Assembly: GCA_003971905.1 (NCBI GenBank)
Contig: RSEE01000047.1
Span: 372,001-436,000 of the forward strand
Length of the DNA: 64,000 nucleotides
Direction of reading: 5' to 3'
From: Moniliella sp. 'wahieum'
Taxonomy: Eukaryota > Basidiomycota > Moniliellomycetes > Moniliellales > Moniliellaceae
Shown here: positions 21,718 through 32,951 of the stretch, one piece after another
How positions within the stretch are numbered: the first letter of the stretch is position 1
Layout of the letters: the number at the start of each line of letters is the position of its first letter
Program-made: the position numbers and the translations under genes
The notes under the pieces: model-generated
Database searches by the model: none
What the model saw: only the letters and a program-made list of their open reading frames with translations
Told to the model about the DNA's origin: nothing

Positions 21718-24700
21718 CCAGGCTGAGGGCTTCGGTCTCATTTACCCGTCCCATATGGTCTTTTGCTGTCTCTGCGTAAAGATCGAACGAGGCCGCACAC
21801 TGGCTCGGGAAGGATCTGCCGGCTGAATTTCTTCGCTCCGGACGAGGTTCCACGTCCATGATGCATGCGTTGCATCTGCTCATCTTCGTACTCCTTTAGC
21901 CCAGCCCTTTTCTCATCAAAGAGATCCGTTCATCTTCTCCGGCCTCAGGCGGGCGTCCTGCTTTCTTTCCCGTTAAAAACCAGTCCGCCCTCCTTTTGTG
22001 GCATGTGAGGTACCTCTGACCTTCAGTTGTTGGGACAGGACTTCAGAAGAAATTATATGCACATCCTATACTCATTGATTGGCTTTGAACCGTCCTTCTC
22101 CTCAGACCACAGCCGTCCTGCAGCCACGTTCACCTCTGCCCCGCATTTGTTCTCTAGAAACGGAACCGAGTCAAGGATCGCGTCTCAGCTCTTCCTATAG
22201 TGTGAGCGCTGGACTAACGCTCGTTCTTCATCTTTTCGAGTGAACGTCCAGTATGCGGTGGGTGTTACTAATACCCCCCCCGCGCGCGCGTTGTCCGTCC
22301 TCCCAGTGCCTTCTTTTCTTTCCCAGGTTATGCACCATGTCGCGTCGCGGCCCTGCCGGTAGTGCGTTCTCACTTATAGTGAAGACGGTGATATATGCTA
22401 TTAGATAATGCTTTTTTGGGGGGTGCAGGAAGGATATAACCAAACACCGTTTTTGCTGCCTAGTAACGATTCACGAAATGCGTCCCCTGTAAGTAATGTT
22501 TAGAGAGGTGAGGAACCAGGGCGTGCGTACAAGGCAGAGAGGATGAGTAGGGCAGAAAGGCAAACTCTTTGAATCAGCTCATCCCTACTGCTTCCCTCCT
22601 CACTTCTCCATACAACAAAGCTCTCTGTGAGTGGGGCGAGGCAAAAGAGGGGGCGTATAGCACGTGGTCTCCTGTATAACCAGGGGGAGCTCCAAATAAG
22701 CACTGGGAACTACACGACAGGGGGGCAGGGTATTCTGAACGGCTTGATGAGGGGACAGGGGCAGCGAGACTCAACAGAGAAAAAGGGAGAAAGAAAGAGA
22801 AATGCATGCCGAACGAACTGCACAGGTTAATACACAACTCTTCAGGCACACAGCCCCCCAGATGTACAATCTGCCCTTGTTACTTCCTTGGGCATGGTAG
22901 CGAGGAATTGGACCGTGTGCCAAGTCGAGATGGCGTTGTGAGGCAAATAAATGTACACAAAAAACGGCTACGTACAACCCATCCAGGTCGCCTCCAGGAG
23001 GTTCTGCTTCCCATCCGAGAAAGGAGCAAAACCGTGTTCATCGAATGCGCTGCATGGCCGACGACCAATATACCAAAAACATCCGGCCGCGCCCGCGATC
23101 GTGAGATGGAGACGGTACCGATCGAGGACAATCCAGGATCTAGAACCCCCGCCACCAACGTTGGTGGGTGGGCTCTCAGAACTCAGAACCCACTCATGCT
23201 CAGAAACCCCGAAGAGTGGGGACAGGCGGGATGGCCTGTGCCATCGCCAGCGGGGATCCCCAGGATGGACAATATACCCGTCGGATAATAAGCTACCCAC
23301 AATAATAAGATTCACGGCGTGTGGGGTATAGGAAGCTATGAAGCTTATTGAAGAAAACAACCTGTTTCACTATGGCATCTCTCTTGTTTGCAGACGAGAC
23401 AAGAGCCCAGCGCGGGCAAGACACGGGCGCATTGGTGCACGCACCCTATGTAGTTCCTGCCCTGCGATCGCGCATGGCGGGGCGGATTGTTTGCTTTTAC
23501 AAGGTACACCCGCGGCTGGCTGTGGCGTGGCTCCTATTTTTTCCAGGGTACGTATACACACATCGCGCACCGAATCCATGCCGAGATCATGCGATCATGC
23601 TATGCCAGCTATTATATGCCCCTGTGTGTGTGTGCTGTACTAAATTACCCCCACCGTCATCGACGGGGCTGCTGCCGCGACCATCAAATGCATCCTACTC
23701 GTTGCACGCCGCGAGACCCCCCTATCCTGGTATCTCGATACCTTCGCCATACAGACGGTAGCCTTCGTATTTGATCCGCGATCAGAAAAATTGTCCTCGT
23801 AAATTAAGGAGCCATGACCCACGGCTTTTTCATTTACTCTCCCTAAGAGCATCACAGTGGGACCACGTGCCTACCAAGTGGAGCGCAGCTGTGGTTTTAT
23901 GATTCGATCTCTCGTCTATACACTACGGTCGATGCCCTTTCCCCTGGCCTAGGCCGGATCGGCGCTTGGGCAAGGTGAGATCTGTCCTCTGCTCTATGGG
24001 CTGCCTGAAACCTGCTGAGGGCCCGAGGGCTTGCCATGCATTGCATCATGTGGTGCCCGGGAGCAAGCCAGTCTCACCGACAGACAAACAAATGGCAGTG
24101 AATCGGAATCGGAATCGGAGCGTTCGAGACAACGGAAGAGGCATGTGTGGGGTAATTGAACTGTTGGGAGCATGCGTTACGCATTACAGAGCCAGCCTTC
24201 AGTTCTCCAACTATATATACGTTCACGTCTATGATGAAGCATGAAGAATTAATGAAGCTTGAAGATAGAACACGATGAGGCGGGTCGGCACAATCGGACT
24301 TTTCCACGGGGTCTCTTGAACGTTGCGCCTGGCCACGAGTTCCGTGGGAGAGTGTCTCCATGAGATGACCTCTGCAATGGACGCTTGGGGGAACATAAAC
24401 ACTGGATAGTGCTTTGCTGTAGTCGTCGGGCAGAGCCAGGCAGCGTCCCAGAAGGAAGGGAGGTTTTTCACACACACACGTTATTCATATGGGCCCGTGC
24501 GCCGGACCATCATGAAAGTGGGGAGCGCCGATGATCGAGGAAGGGAGAGCGAACTGTTGATTGAAAAGGTGGTTCTTATAGAGTGGAGTGTCTCAAAGAA
24601 GGGGAAAGAGGGGAAAGAAATGCTGGCCAGCTTATTGGCCATCACCATTTGGGATGTATAAGAACAGAGGCAGGTTCTATTCATGAGGAGAGAAGATGAA

Positions 24701-26544
24701 AGACCAACAGGTTTACAGTGTAAAGTGGAAAGGAGTCGGAGGGACGAAGTGAGGACCAAGGACGAAAGGCACACGAGGCGAGACGAGGCGAGGGTCAAGG
24801 ACATGAATCATCTCTCACGAAAGTATACACAGGCTCTCAGATATGAAAAAAGAGACCAATACAACCCTTTTAGTGTGCAACAGCTAATGTGCACCACAAT
24901 ATTGGCTGAGGTATATGTTTGCATCACTCGTAGTGCGCGCCCCTCCCCTTCCTAACATCAAAAGAATGTTTTACGGGCTGGGACTATAGACGTCAATCAT
25001 GGCTGTTGCGCTCATATGAACGCTATGAACATCCATGGCTGCATTACTTCTTTTCGCGTCTAAATCCACTGAACATGTACGCTTGGACCTGTGGGACGTG
25101 GGCCAAGAGTCTATCAGGTACGGCCGAGGGTGCTGTCACTGGTGTGCGTTTCCTTTTTGTTCACATCTCTTTTCTCATATCCTGCTTCGAATGAATTCTA
25201 CAGGAAAATGCGCGCACGGAGAATATAGTACAACGATTGTGTGAATTACGAGTTTCTTGATCTGTGTGCGTCCTGTCCTCTGGTGGTCGCTGGGTGAGGC
25301 TCTTCCCTCGGCCTGCCCTTTTATTGTTTGTGCCTTTTCGCTATCATTTTCCCCATCTCCATCTCTTGTTAATCTGTACCTTCTGCATCTTCATCATTAT
25401 GCATACACAAAGGATCACGATAACAAACTGCTTTCTCTCTCCGCCATACAACTCACGTCTGCTCTGAGGCCAAAATGAAGCATAGTGACGATAGCCTCAT
25501 GACGCCCTGAAGAGGCCTTGGATAGTAGTAGTAGTAGTGATGGTGGTGGTCTAAAGGCGAACCAACGAGAGACACCTAATACAAACAGCAACAAGCGATT
25601 TCCAGCACGATGGATACGGAACAACAAGAGGAAAAACAACAGAAGAGCGGAGGGAAAACATATACTTCCATCAAGCTGCATCATGCATGCTGATGTACAT
25701 AATGTACACCGAAGGCGGAAGAGACCATGTGCTGGGGGCACAAGAGACTAGTATAAGAGAGACTAATATCAACTTTTTTCTTCAAAAGAGCTGAGGGAGA
25801 ATAACCTGTAGTTCATCTTGGCAGTTGGGCCATACGTAGACTAGGTGGGGCTAGGCCCGAGCCTACTAGGGCCATAGCTTAGCGCTAAGGTTTAGCCCTG
25901 TTCACATGATCATACTTAGAGCGTATAGCCTGCCTCGTGCCACTTGTCGTCCGTCACGTTTTCCAAAGATGGGCCAATACCCGCATCAATACCCTTTTCT
26001 GCGTGCTTTGGGCTGAAGCCCCCTAAAATATAGAAGCCCGCCATCCGCGCGTGCACCACGCGCCGAGAAGTGTGTATACTAACAGCGCAGTTCTCCCACA
26101 CAGGCTATATACCACGGTAGGAACTTGCAGGAACTTGCACTTTTGAATGGGAACACTGAAGGAAACTGAAAGTAAGCACACCGTACACCCCCCCCTGGTG
26201 GGAGAGAGAGGATGCTATGCAAATGACACCACCGGACCTCTCCCCAGCCCTCGGGGAGCCTCGGAGCCTCCGCTTCAAATCTGGTAATAAGGACTGGATC
26301 ATGCATATGTCATGCCATCTCTCAATCTTGCACACCGGTTGTGAGTTTGTGCCAGACTTTTTGCTAGGCGGTGTGTCAGGCAGTGAAGAGCTTGGGGAAA
26401 TTGGGGTGTTCCAGTGGTGTCCCTTCAAGCTTCAAAAGCTTCAGTGCAAGTGTGAAATAATACCCCCTGCGTGCTCGCGCGCGCTCGCGGCGTTTTCTGC
26501 ATGACGTGTGTGCTAGATGGCGCAAACGTCGCGTGTGTTGAACT

Positions 26545-26572
26545 TGAAGCTTGAAGCTTGAAGCTTGAAGCT
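26545..26572 (+). repeat. TGA-AGCT heptamer array, four units
   Basis: Four uninterrupted TGA-AGCT units form overlapping AAGCTT hexamers every 7 nt. Confidence 0.88.
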
Positions 26573-26739
26573 GTGAGAAGTTTCATCGCGTCTCTCGATG
26601 GATGTCCGATGGGCCCGGCGAGGAATGGAGATGGGCATGGGCAAAAGAAAATGTGCAGTGCAGCTTCTTTTGAAGCCGCAGTTCGCAGCAGCGCCGGCTC
26701 GCAGTTGCGTACCATCAGCTCGAGAGTGAGTGACACAAG

Positions 26740-26765
26740 TGACTAGTGAAGCTAGTGACTAGTGA
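26740..26765 (+). repeat. TGA-CTAG heptamer array with one expanded unit
   Basis: TGA CTAG TGA AGCTAG TGA CTAG TGA; the middle unit looks like a fusion of AGCT and CTAG cores. Confidence 0.82.
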
Positions 26766-27119
26766 CAGGTCCGCTATTATTAGGCTCTTGGAGGACCATG
26801 TTCCAGTTGTTTAGCTCCCGAGACTGCTGCGTAGTCCGAGGGTCTACTATAGGCGCTATTACCACGATGCCAACTCACCGGTACTTACCCCTCCCCTCCC
26901 CTCCTCCACACTCGCGTCCCTGCCATCCAACGCTATCGCGGCGTTGGATGTTGCAACGGTTCACCGTTCCGCCTCAGCGTCCCCAACGTCTCATCTCCAC
27001 CGCCTCATCTCCACCGTCTTTTGGCCCTTGTTTTCCGCAGCCGCAGCCGCAGACAAGCACAATTGACGATGGAGGCCGATGCACGATGCTTCTCGGGGCG
27101 GCAGCGACGTGGTGACGGA

Positions 27120-27302
27120 TGATCGATGATTAATGATTCACCCCCGTCACCTGGAAGCTTTTTGAAGGTACCAAGGTACTAAGGCTTGAAGCTTGAACAG
27201 CTTTGGACGCGGAGCTGGCGAACGATGGGCGAAGCAGCACAATGGCATGGTGGGCGCTCATCTCGTCTTGGGCAACAATTATGAATCAACGTTCAACGCT
27301 CA
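27120..27302. repeat. Mixed heptamer units TCGA/TTAA, AGCT and ACGT
   Basis: At 27120-27136 the plus strand reads TGA TCGA TGA TTAA TGA. At 27187-27196 it reads TGA AGCT TGA. At 27286-27302 the minus strand reads TGA GCGT TGA ACGT TGA. Confidence 0.8.
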
Positions 27303-27826
27303 ACCGTGGGATTAGGAGCTGCGGCGCGACGGGGCGGGGCAGGGAGGCGGTGTGGGGTATGGCACCTTCCCAATCGCACAGCACCCCTTCTCTCGTGGGA
27401 TTGCCACGTACCCTCTGCTACTAGTACAATCCACGCCGTGTAGATTTGTGGTGCCGAAAACGAAAACGGAACCGGCGCGAGCTGCCGTACGGCCGCAGCC
27501 CTGCCTGCCCCCCCTTTCCGTTTGGCAACCCCCGCACTCCACAGCGCCACACCCCCACAGCCGAGAGCTGCGTTGAGCAGCTGCGCGCTGAGCCTGCGCC
27601 CTGGGGTAGTCATAGTCATACTCGACGGTTCTTGGCGCCAATACGCAGTGTCCAACGCGTTGTGCCGCGGAGGGCGCTTTGTGCCGCGGAGGGCGCTGGG
27701 TGCTGAGCGCTCGCTGAGGCAGTAGCGCCGACAGCTCAGCCTGGCGCCATCGCAGCACAGCGTCAGTGTCAGGCGCAGTGCTGTGCACCGTCCCCCCTCC
27801 CTCCCCCGGACTTGGCCCCGCGAGTG

Positions 27827-27832
27827 TATAAA
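27827..27832 (+). promoter_or_regulatory. TATA box upstream of the small zinc-ribbon ORF
   Basis: TATAAA lies in a GC-rich setting 215 bp upstream of the ATG at 28042, followed by a long pyrimidine-rich leader (CTCC/TCTCC/CCATCCC tracts). This layout is typical of highly expressed fungal genes. Confidence 0.6.
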
Positions 27833-28041
27833 GGCGCTCCTAGCGCCCCCTCCTTCTCCATTCTCTTTGTCTGTCCCTGGCACGATCCGCCTCTCCTTTG
27901 TTGAGTGCTTTCCCACCGCCGTCCACCCCTGGCTGTCTCCTTCGCTCCCCACTTCGACACACGCGTGCCCTCTGCGCCCCACCCACTCAACCCACATCCC
28001 ATCCCATCCCCCCGAGAACCAGCCCCTCCTGCAGCTCAACC

Positions 28042-28230
28042 ATGTCTGGCGGCGTTCAGCTCCGGTGCCCAAACTGCAACTACAATGTGAGTTACTACTG
28101 GGAGCGGTGCAAGAACTGCGGCTTTTTCCTCGCTTGCCGCCCCGGTGCTCCCGATAACGGTCCCCTTTGGCCCCATCGCCATCTGGATGACCTCTCCTCG
28201 GCCTTGTCACGCGAGACGAAGCATTGCTGA
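28042..28230 (+). CDS. Small zinc-ribbon protein, 62 residues
   Basis: The ORF begins MSGGVQLRCPNCNY and has CPNC and CKNC ten residues apart, a C-x2-C-x10-C-x2-C pattern that could bind one zinc, followed by an aromatic GFF. The rest is short and unstructured. A TATA box at 27827 and a CT-rich leader support transcription, and there is no other frame with a comparable start. AATGTGAGT inside the knuckle resembles a splice donor, so a spliced alternative exists. I recognise no family. It could also be the first exon of a longer gene running toward 28.8 kb. Confidence 0.5.
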   Translation: MSGGVQLRCPNCNYNVSYYWERCKNCGFFLACRPGAPDNGPLWPHRHLDDLSSALSRETKHC

Positions 28231-28833
28231 ACAAGCCCCCTCGCACGCCCCCCCCTTCCGCCCTCGATCCACATCCTCTCAACTTCCTGCATTCACCCAA
28301 GGCTGGACCTTGAATCAAGACATTAGGATGGCTTGCTATCCAACCTTGTTCCTCCTGATCGATGATCCCTCTCCAGGCAACCCTTCCATCCGCACTCGCC
28401 ACGCTGCCCCACCGCGTGCGCTTACGCATTCGCCCCTCGGGGCACCAGTCTTCCCGCCATTTTCTTCCCACTCTCTCCCCTTTCCCAGCTCCTCTTTTTC
28501 TATATCCCTGTGTGCACCACAGGGTCATACCATATTGGCATTGGCGTTAGTGCTGTTCCTCAGGCGTGGCCTTCTCCCTCCCCTCCTCCTGATCGTTGTT
28601 CCGTCTTCCCTCGCATCTGCATTGGTGTCTGCACACCCCACTGTACCTATGTATCACCATGGCACCTTGCCTCTGCAGCAGGCTTCATCTGGAGCTCCCG
28701 CAGAAATGATTGTATTCGTGCCGGTCATGCGTGCCATCAAAACAAACCTTCCTTCTGCTCTGCAGGGGGAGGGGAAGGGCGTAGAAGGATAATACAGTAG
28801 CAAGATGAGGAATATGGATGCGAACGGTGCGGA
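28231..28833. other. Intergenic region
   Basis: This is 600 bp of pyrimidine-rich sequence after the zinc-ribbon ORF, ending at the stop of the convergent UPF0598 gene. The long frame through it lacks domain character and is probably 3' untranslated sequence. Confidence 0.4.
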
Positions 28834-29942
28834 TCACAGTGCTGTGCCGTCCGGTTGGGAGGCCGGGGTGAAGGCAGAGATGGGGTAGGTATCTCCTTGC
28901 CAATGCAGATGGGCTGCGACAGCAGATGGACCGTCTTCTGGTTCTTCTACCAACTCCAACCGGTCTGCTAGGTGGCGCAGGACGAGCGAGTCGGACAAGG
29001 CGCAGACAGGCATGCCGGCGCGCAAGAGCGGCCGTGGGGACGGGTGGTAGATCCGTCCGGTTTCAGGATGGAGGGTCAAACGCGCCGGCTCAAACGGCTC
29101 CAATCGTCGGCCCCCAAAAGCGACAAGTCACTGGGCGTTTTCGGGCAGGGAACCAGGTCGCGGTACACGACCGCCGTCCCGTCCGGCTCAGTGGGACGGA
29201 CAAAGTTCAGCTCGCCCATGCAGGGGCTCAGGTACCTGTACCCGGCACGCTGGGCTATCTGCGCCGCACGTTGTTCCACCTCGGCCTTGGTCGCACTAGG
29301 CGAGCTGTGCGATAGCAGCTGCTCGGGCCAGTCGTGTCGGTCCCATGCCGGGACGCCATCCTGGCCCAGTTCCTCGTCCGCACAACCCAGCGTTTCGACC
29401 AGTTCCGACAGAGGTGCCGCCCGGTACGGGTTGGGCCTGATGCGGACAAGAAAAAATCAAGAAAGGCTAGGTCCTTGTAGCACGTCTGCCAACAGGGGCT
29501 ACGTCAGCGAGAAGTAACAGCAAAGGGGCTGTGCCCAGGCAAGAACACATAGCAAGCGGGGTGAAGACGAAGCGCGAGCTGGTTACCTTACCGCCATGTT
29601 CTTGACCGGCGTGTCGTGCAGAAAAAGTTGGCCGTGCGCATCGACGGCATAGCGATAGATGCGCACTGGCTCTCCTTGCCGCCCGGCGCCCGAAAGGGGC
29701 ACGGCCGCGGCGGGGTACGGGGGGAGAGGCCGAGGCGGACGCGGTGGAGGACACCATGCGCCCCGCACACGTGGCGAGGCGAGACCAGGAACGGGCGGCG
29801 CAGAGAGGTGGCCGTGCACCGCCAGCAGCGTGCCCACCGCAGAGCGCAGCCCAGCCCATCGTCGCCACTGGCGGTGGTGTGTGCGGCGGCCAACGCAGGC
29901 CGCGACGCAGACGGCCGCCGAGCACGAGAAGCGGCGCCGCAT
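28834..29942 (-). CDS. UPF0598 family protein (C8orf82-like)
   Basis: Two exons (29592-29942 and 28834-29485) are separated by a 106-nt intron with GTAAGG donor. Family blocks appear in order: [75 protein letters not shown], and a final [11 protein letters not shown]. The family is conserved from animals to some fungi; its biochemical role is not established. The chosen Met gives an Arg-rich N-terminus ([10 protein letters not shown]) that could be a mitochondrial leader; an earlier in-frame Met is at 29990. Two single-base losses (about 29441 and 29105) change the frame. The insert of about 45 residues after IRPNPY is longer than in animal homologs as I recall them. It is divergent from the CysRS gene. 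Confidence 0.8.
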
Positions 29943-30030
29943 CACGTGATGCCCCATTGGCGGCGGTGAGTCATGCATCCTGGAAGCCACCGACTGCTCG
30001 GCGACGTCGAGGGCGGAAGAATTTTGCTGG

Positions 30031-30068
30031 CCACCACCACCTCCACCACCTCCACCACCTCCACCACC
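30031..30068. repeat. CCACCACCT tandem repeat
   Basis: Nine-base units (CCACCACCT) repeat about four times in the 5' region shared by the UPF0598 and CysRS genes, just upstream of the CysRS start. Confidence 0.8.
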
Positions 30069-30109
30069 GCCTCTCCTCCTCTCCGTCGACGCGGCTGCTG
30101 CGTCGGTTG

Positions 30110-32766
30110 ATGAGCCACGGGTTCTTCTTCTTCTCCCGCTCGCCCTCCACCTCCCTTCCCCGCCGCTTGCTCAGCACCTTCGCCACAGCCATGAGTGCTG
30201 CCCAGCCGCCCTGGCTGCGCCCGCACGCGCCCGCGCCGGTGCCCGTGCCGCTGCGTATGCAGAACAGCCTGACGCGCTCCAAGGACGTCTTTGTCCCCGT
30301 CCGCCCTGATGGCGTCGTGACGTGGTACAATTGCGGGCCGACGGTGTACGATGCGTCGCACATGGGCCATGCACGCAACTATGTGACCCAGGACATTATC
30401 CGCTCCGCATCCTCCGTGACTATTTTGGCTTTGATGTGCACTTTGCCATGAACATCACTGACATTGACGACAAGATCATCCTGCGTGCCCGCCAACAGTT
30501 CCTCCTCACGGAAAACCGTACCGCCCAGCCGACGCTTTCCCCGGCCCTGCTGGACCAGGTCCAGCGCGCGACCGATGCCTACACGCTCACCCACCTTGCC
30601 GCCTGGACCACACCGCCGCCGCACGAGTCGACACTCGATCCCGAAGCCATCTTCGAAGCCGTCCGTACCGCCCATGCCGCCCACGAGCAGAGCCCAGGCC
30701 AAACGCCCCTGACCAAGCCGGACGGCACCCCAGCCAACGCCGAGAGCAGCGCCAAGCTCAAGATGCACCTGACCGCTGTCCAGTCGGCGCGCGATGGCTT
30801 GTTGGCAGCCAAGCTGGCGCCAGCAGGGAGGATGCCAGTGCGCTGCACACGGCGGCGGGGGATGTGTTGGCGCCGTACTTGGATGCGGCCAAGGGGGCAA
30901 GCGTGACGGATCCTGCGATTTTCCGCGCCTTGGCTGCCCGGTGGGAAGCGGCATTTTTCCACGACATGGCGCGGCTCAATGTGGAGCGTCCGACGACCCT
31001 GACCCGGGTCAGCGAGTACGTGCCGGAAATCGTGTCGTTTGTGGAGCGGATTGTAGAGCGCGGGTTTGGCTATGCCGACGCAGCGGGCAATGTGTGGTTT
31101 GATGTGCGTGCGTTTGATGGGGCGGCGGTGGACCCCGTGGCGCAGGCGCAGGTCGAAGGCCAAGCGCAAGGCGCATCGTGCCAACACACACAGTGCACCG
31201 CGTTGCACCACGTGTACGCCAAGTTGGCTCCGGCGAGCAAGACGGATTCGGCGCTGCTTGCCGAGGGCGAGGCAGTCTGTCGGTGGGCGCGGCGCAGACC
31301 CGGGGCAAGAAGAGTGCAGCTGACTTTGCGCTGTGGAAGAGCAGCAAGCCCGGCGAACCGGCGTGGCCGTCGCCCTGGGGTCCTGGCCGGCCAGGATGGC
31401 ACATTGAGTGCAGTGTCATGGCCAGTGCGGTGTTTGGTGCGAAAATTGACATTCATTCCGGTGGGGAAGACCTCAAGTTCCCGCACCACGACAATGAGCT
31501 GGCGCAAAGCGAGGCGTACCACGGCACGTACCAGTGGATCAACTATTTCCTCCACACGGGCCACCTGCACATCGAAGGCGCCAAGATGTCCAAGTCGCTC
31601 AAGAACTTTATCTCGGTCGACGATGCCTTGGCCCAGTACAGCCCTCGCCAATTGCGTCTCGCGTTCCTCTTCCAGCCGTGGGACCGCAGGATGGACTTTA
31701 GTGCCAAGGCGATTGATGAGGTGCGCCGGTTCGAGGCCGCGACCGATAACTTGTTCCGTACTGTGCGCGCGCGTGTCTTGGCAGCGCAGCAGGCGGCCGG
31801 GTCGGACGCCACAGCGCAGGCCCAAGCGCTCGACCCTCCCCTCCCCACCAGCGGGAGAGCATCACACATGGCTACACACACCGCGAAAGTAGCTTGGCAG
31901 CCGCACTGGGTCGCACCCAGCATGCCGTGCGCCTCGCGTTGGCGGACAACTTTGATACGCCACTCGCGCTGCGTTTGGTCCGCGACTTGATTGGCGAGAC
32001 CAACGTGTACCTCGACAGTGGCAGCAAGCCCAACCTGCCCGTGGGGGTGCACGTGCACATGCCCACGCTGCTGTCGGTCGTGCACTGGATGACCCATCTC
32101 TTCTCCATCTTGGGCCTCACCTACCCGTCCCCCACCGAGACGTTTGGCTGGGGCGTTGCGACGGCACCGACGCGCGCCGACGGCGCGACGAGCGGAAACG
32201 ACTCGGCCTCCGCCTCTGCATCCACATCAACGGTCGATAAAGAACAGCTGGTCGCGCCGTACGTGACGCTGCTGTCGCAGTTCCGGGACGAGGTGCGTGC
32301 GCTGGCGCGCACGACGGAGCCAGCCGCCTTGCCAAAGCAACTGCTGGCGCTGTGCGACCGGGTACGAGACGATGGCCGTCTGGACGAGCTGGGGGTGACG
32401 TTGGAGGACAGCACGACGGGTCCGGCGTTGGTCAAGTTTGTGCCGCCGGCCGAGCTGGGCGGCGCGCGTGGCGCGCGAGCAGGCGGCGCAGGACAAAGTC
32501 GCGCGGAAACAGGCTGCGCAACAGGCCGCGCGAGCCAAACAGTTGGCTCTCTGGCAAAAAGGTCGTACGCCCCCAGCTGACTTGTTCCGCTCCGCCCCCG
32601 ATGCCAGCACCAAGTATGCCACGTACGACGACCAGGGCATCCCGCTCACCGATGCCCAGGGCGAAGCCTTGTCCAAGTCGCGCCGCAAGGCGCTCGATAA
32701 AGAGTTCAAGGCCCAGGTCCGGCTCCACCAAAGTTTCCTCGAGGCGCAGAAGGCCGGCGAGATCTA
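30110..32766 (+). CDS. Cysteinyl-tRNA synthetase, probably dual-targeted
   Basis: Class I synthetase landmarks are clear: [19 protein letters not shown] with the HIGH-like HMGH, the Cys-binding region, [31 protein letters not shown] with zinc-site residues, and KMSKS in [14 protein letters not shown]. The first ATG gives a Phe/Ser/Arg-rich presequence ([10 protein letters not shown]). A second in-frame ATG at 30191 removes it, so one gene could serve mitochondria and cytosol. Frame breaks at about 30393, 30827, 31273, 31840 and 32463 each fix with one base (two at the last), mostly in G or C runs. The acidic/basic C-terminal helix ending KAGEI is normal for eukaryotic enzymes. It charges tRNA-Cys. 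Confidence 0.9.
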
Positions 32767-32951
32767 AGCCACTACGGGGGTTTGGGTCCACGGCGGATGT
32801 GGATGGAAGGGGGGGGGAGTTTCCGATCCATATCCATCTATACATACACATGCAAGCAACATGCAACCGATCCCGCGGCCATGCCGAGGGCGCACCGCGC
32901 CATAGAAAGCCAAAGGAGCAGGGCAGGGCAGGGGAGCCGCGTGGGGTAGTT

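Larger units (their letters stand above)
15761..28041. other. Gene desert of about 12 kb with dispersed heptamer repeats
   Basis: No frame here shows a recognisable domain or a convincing exon chain. The longest ones are shadows or low-complexity. Composition shifts: 16-20 kb is GC-rich with many short tandem motifs, about 20.7-26 kb is visibly more AT-rich, and 27 kb returns to GC-rich. No rRNA, tRNA, transposase or reverse transcriptase frame is visible. One stretch (23348-23500) has a coding-like frame with a GTACAC..CCAG intron-like gap but no identity. The block may be heterochromatin, a centromere-like region, or host to non-coding RNAs. Confidence 0.55.

Noticed and set aside
23348..23600. 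Possible short exon pair with GTACAC..CCAG intron
   Set aside because: The frame looks coding for about 40 residues, but has no homology I recognise, no promoter signs and no further exons.
27293..28528. Minus-strand frame of 411 codons across the zinc-ribbon locus
   Set aside because: Trp/Gly/Arg-rich composition with no domain; it runs through the TATA box and leader of the plus-strand ORF.
28145..28792. Frame of 215 codons with hydrophobic stretches after the zinc-ribbon ORF
   Set aside because: Pyrimidine-rich DNA makes Pro/Ser/Leu-rich frames automatically; it overlaps the zinc-ribbon ORF and has no family features.
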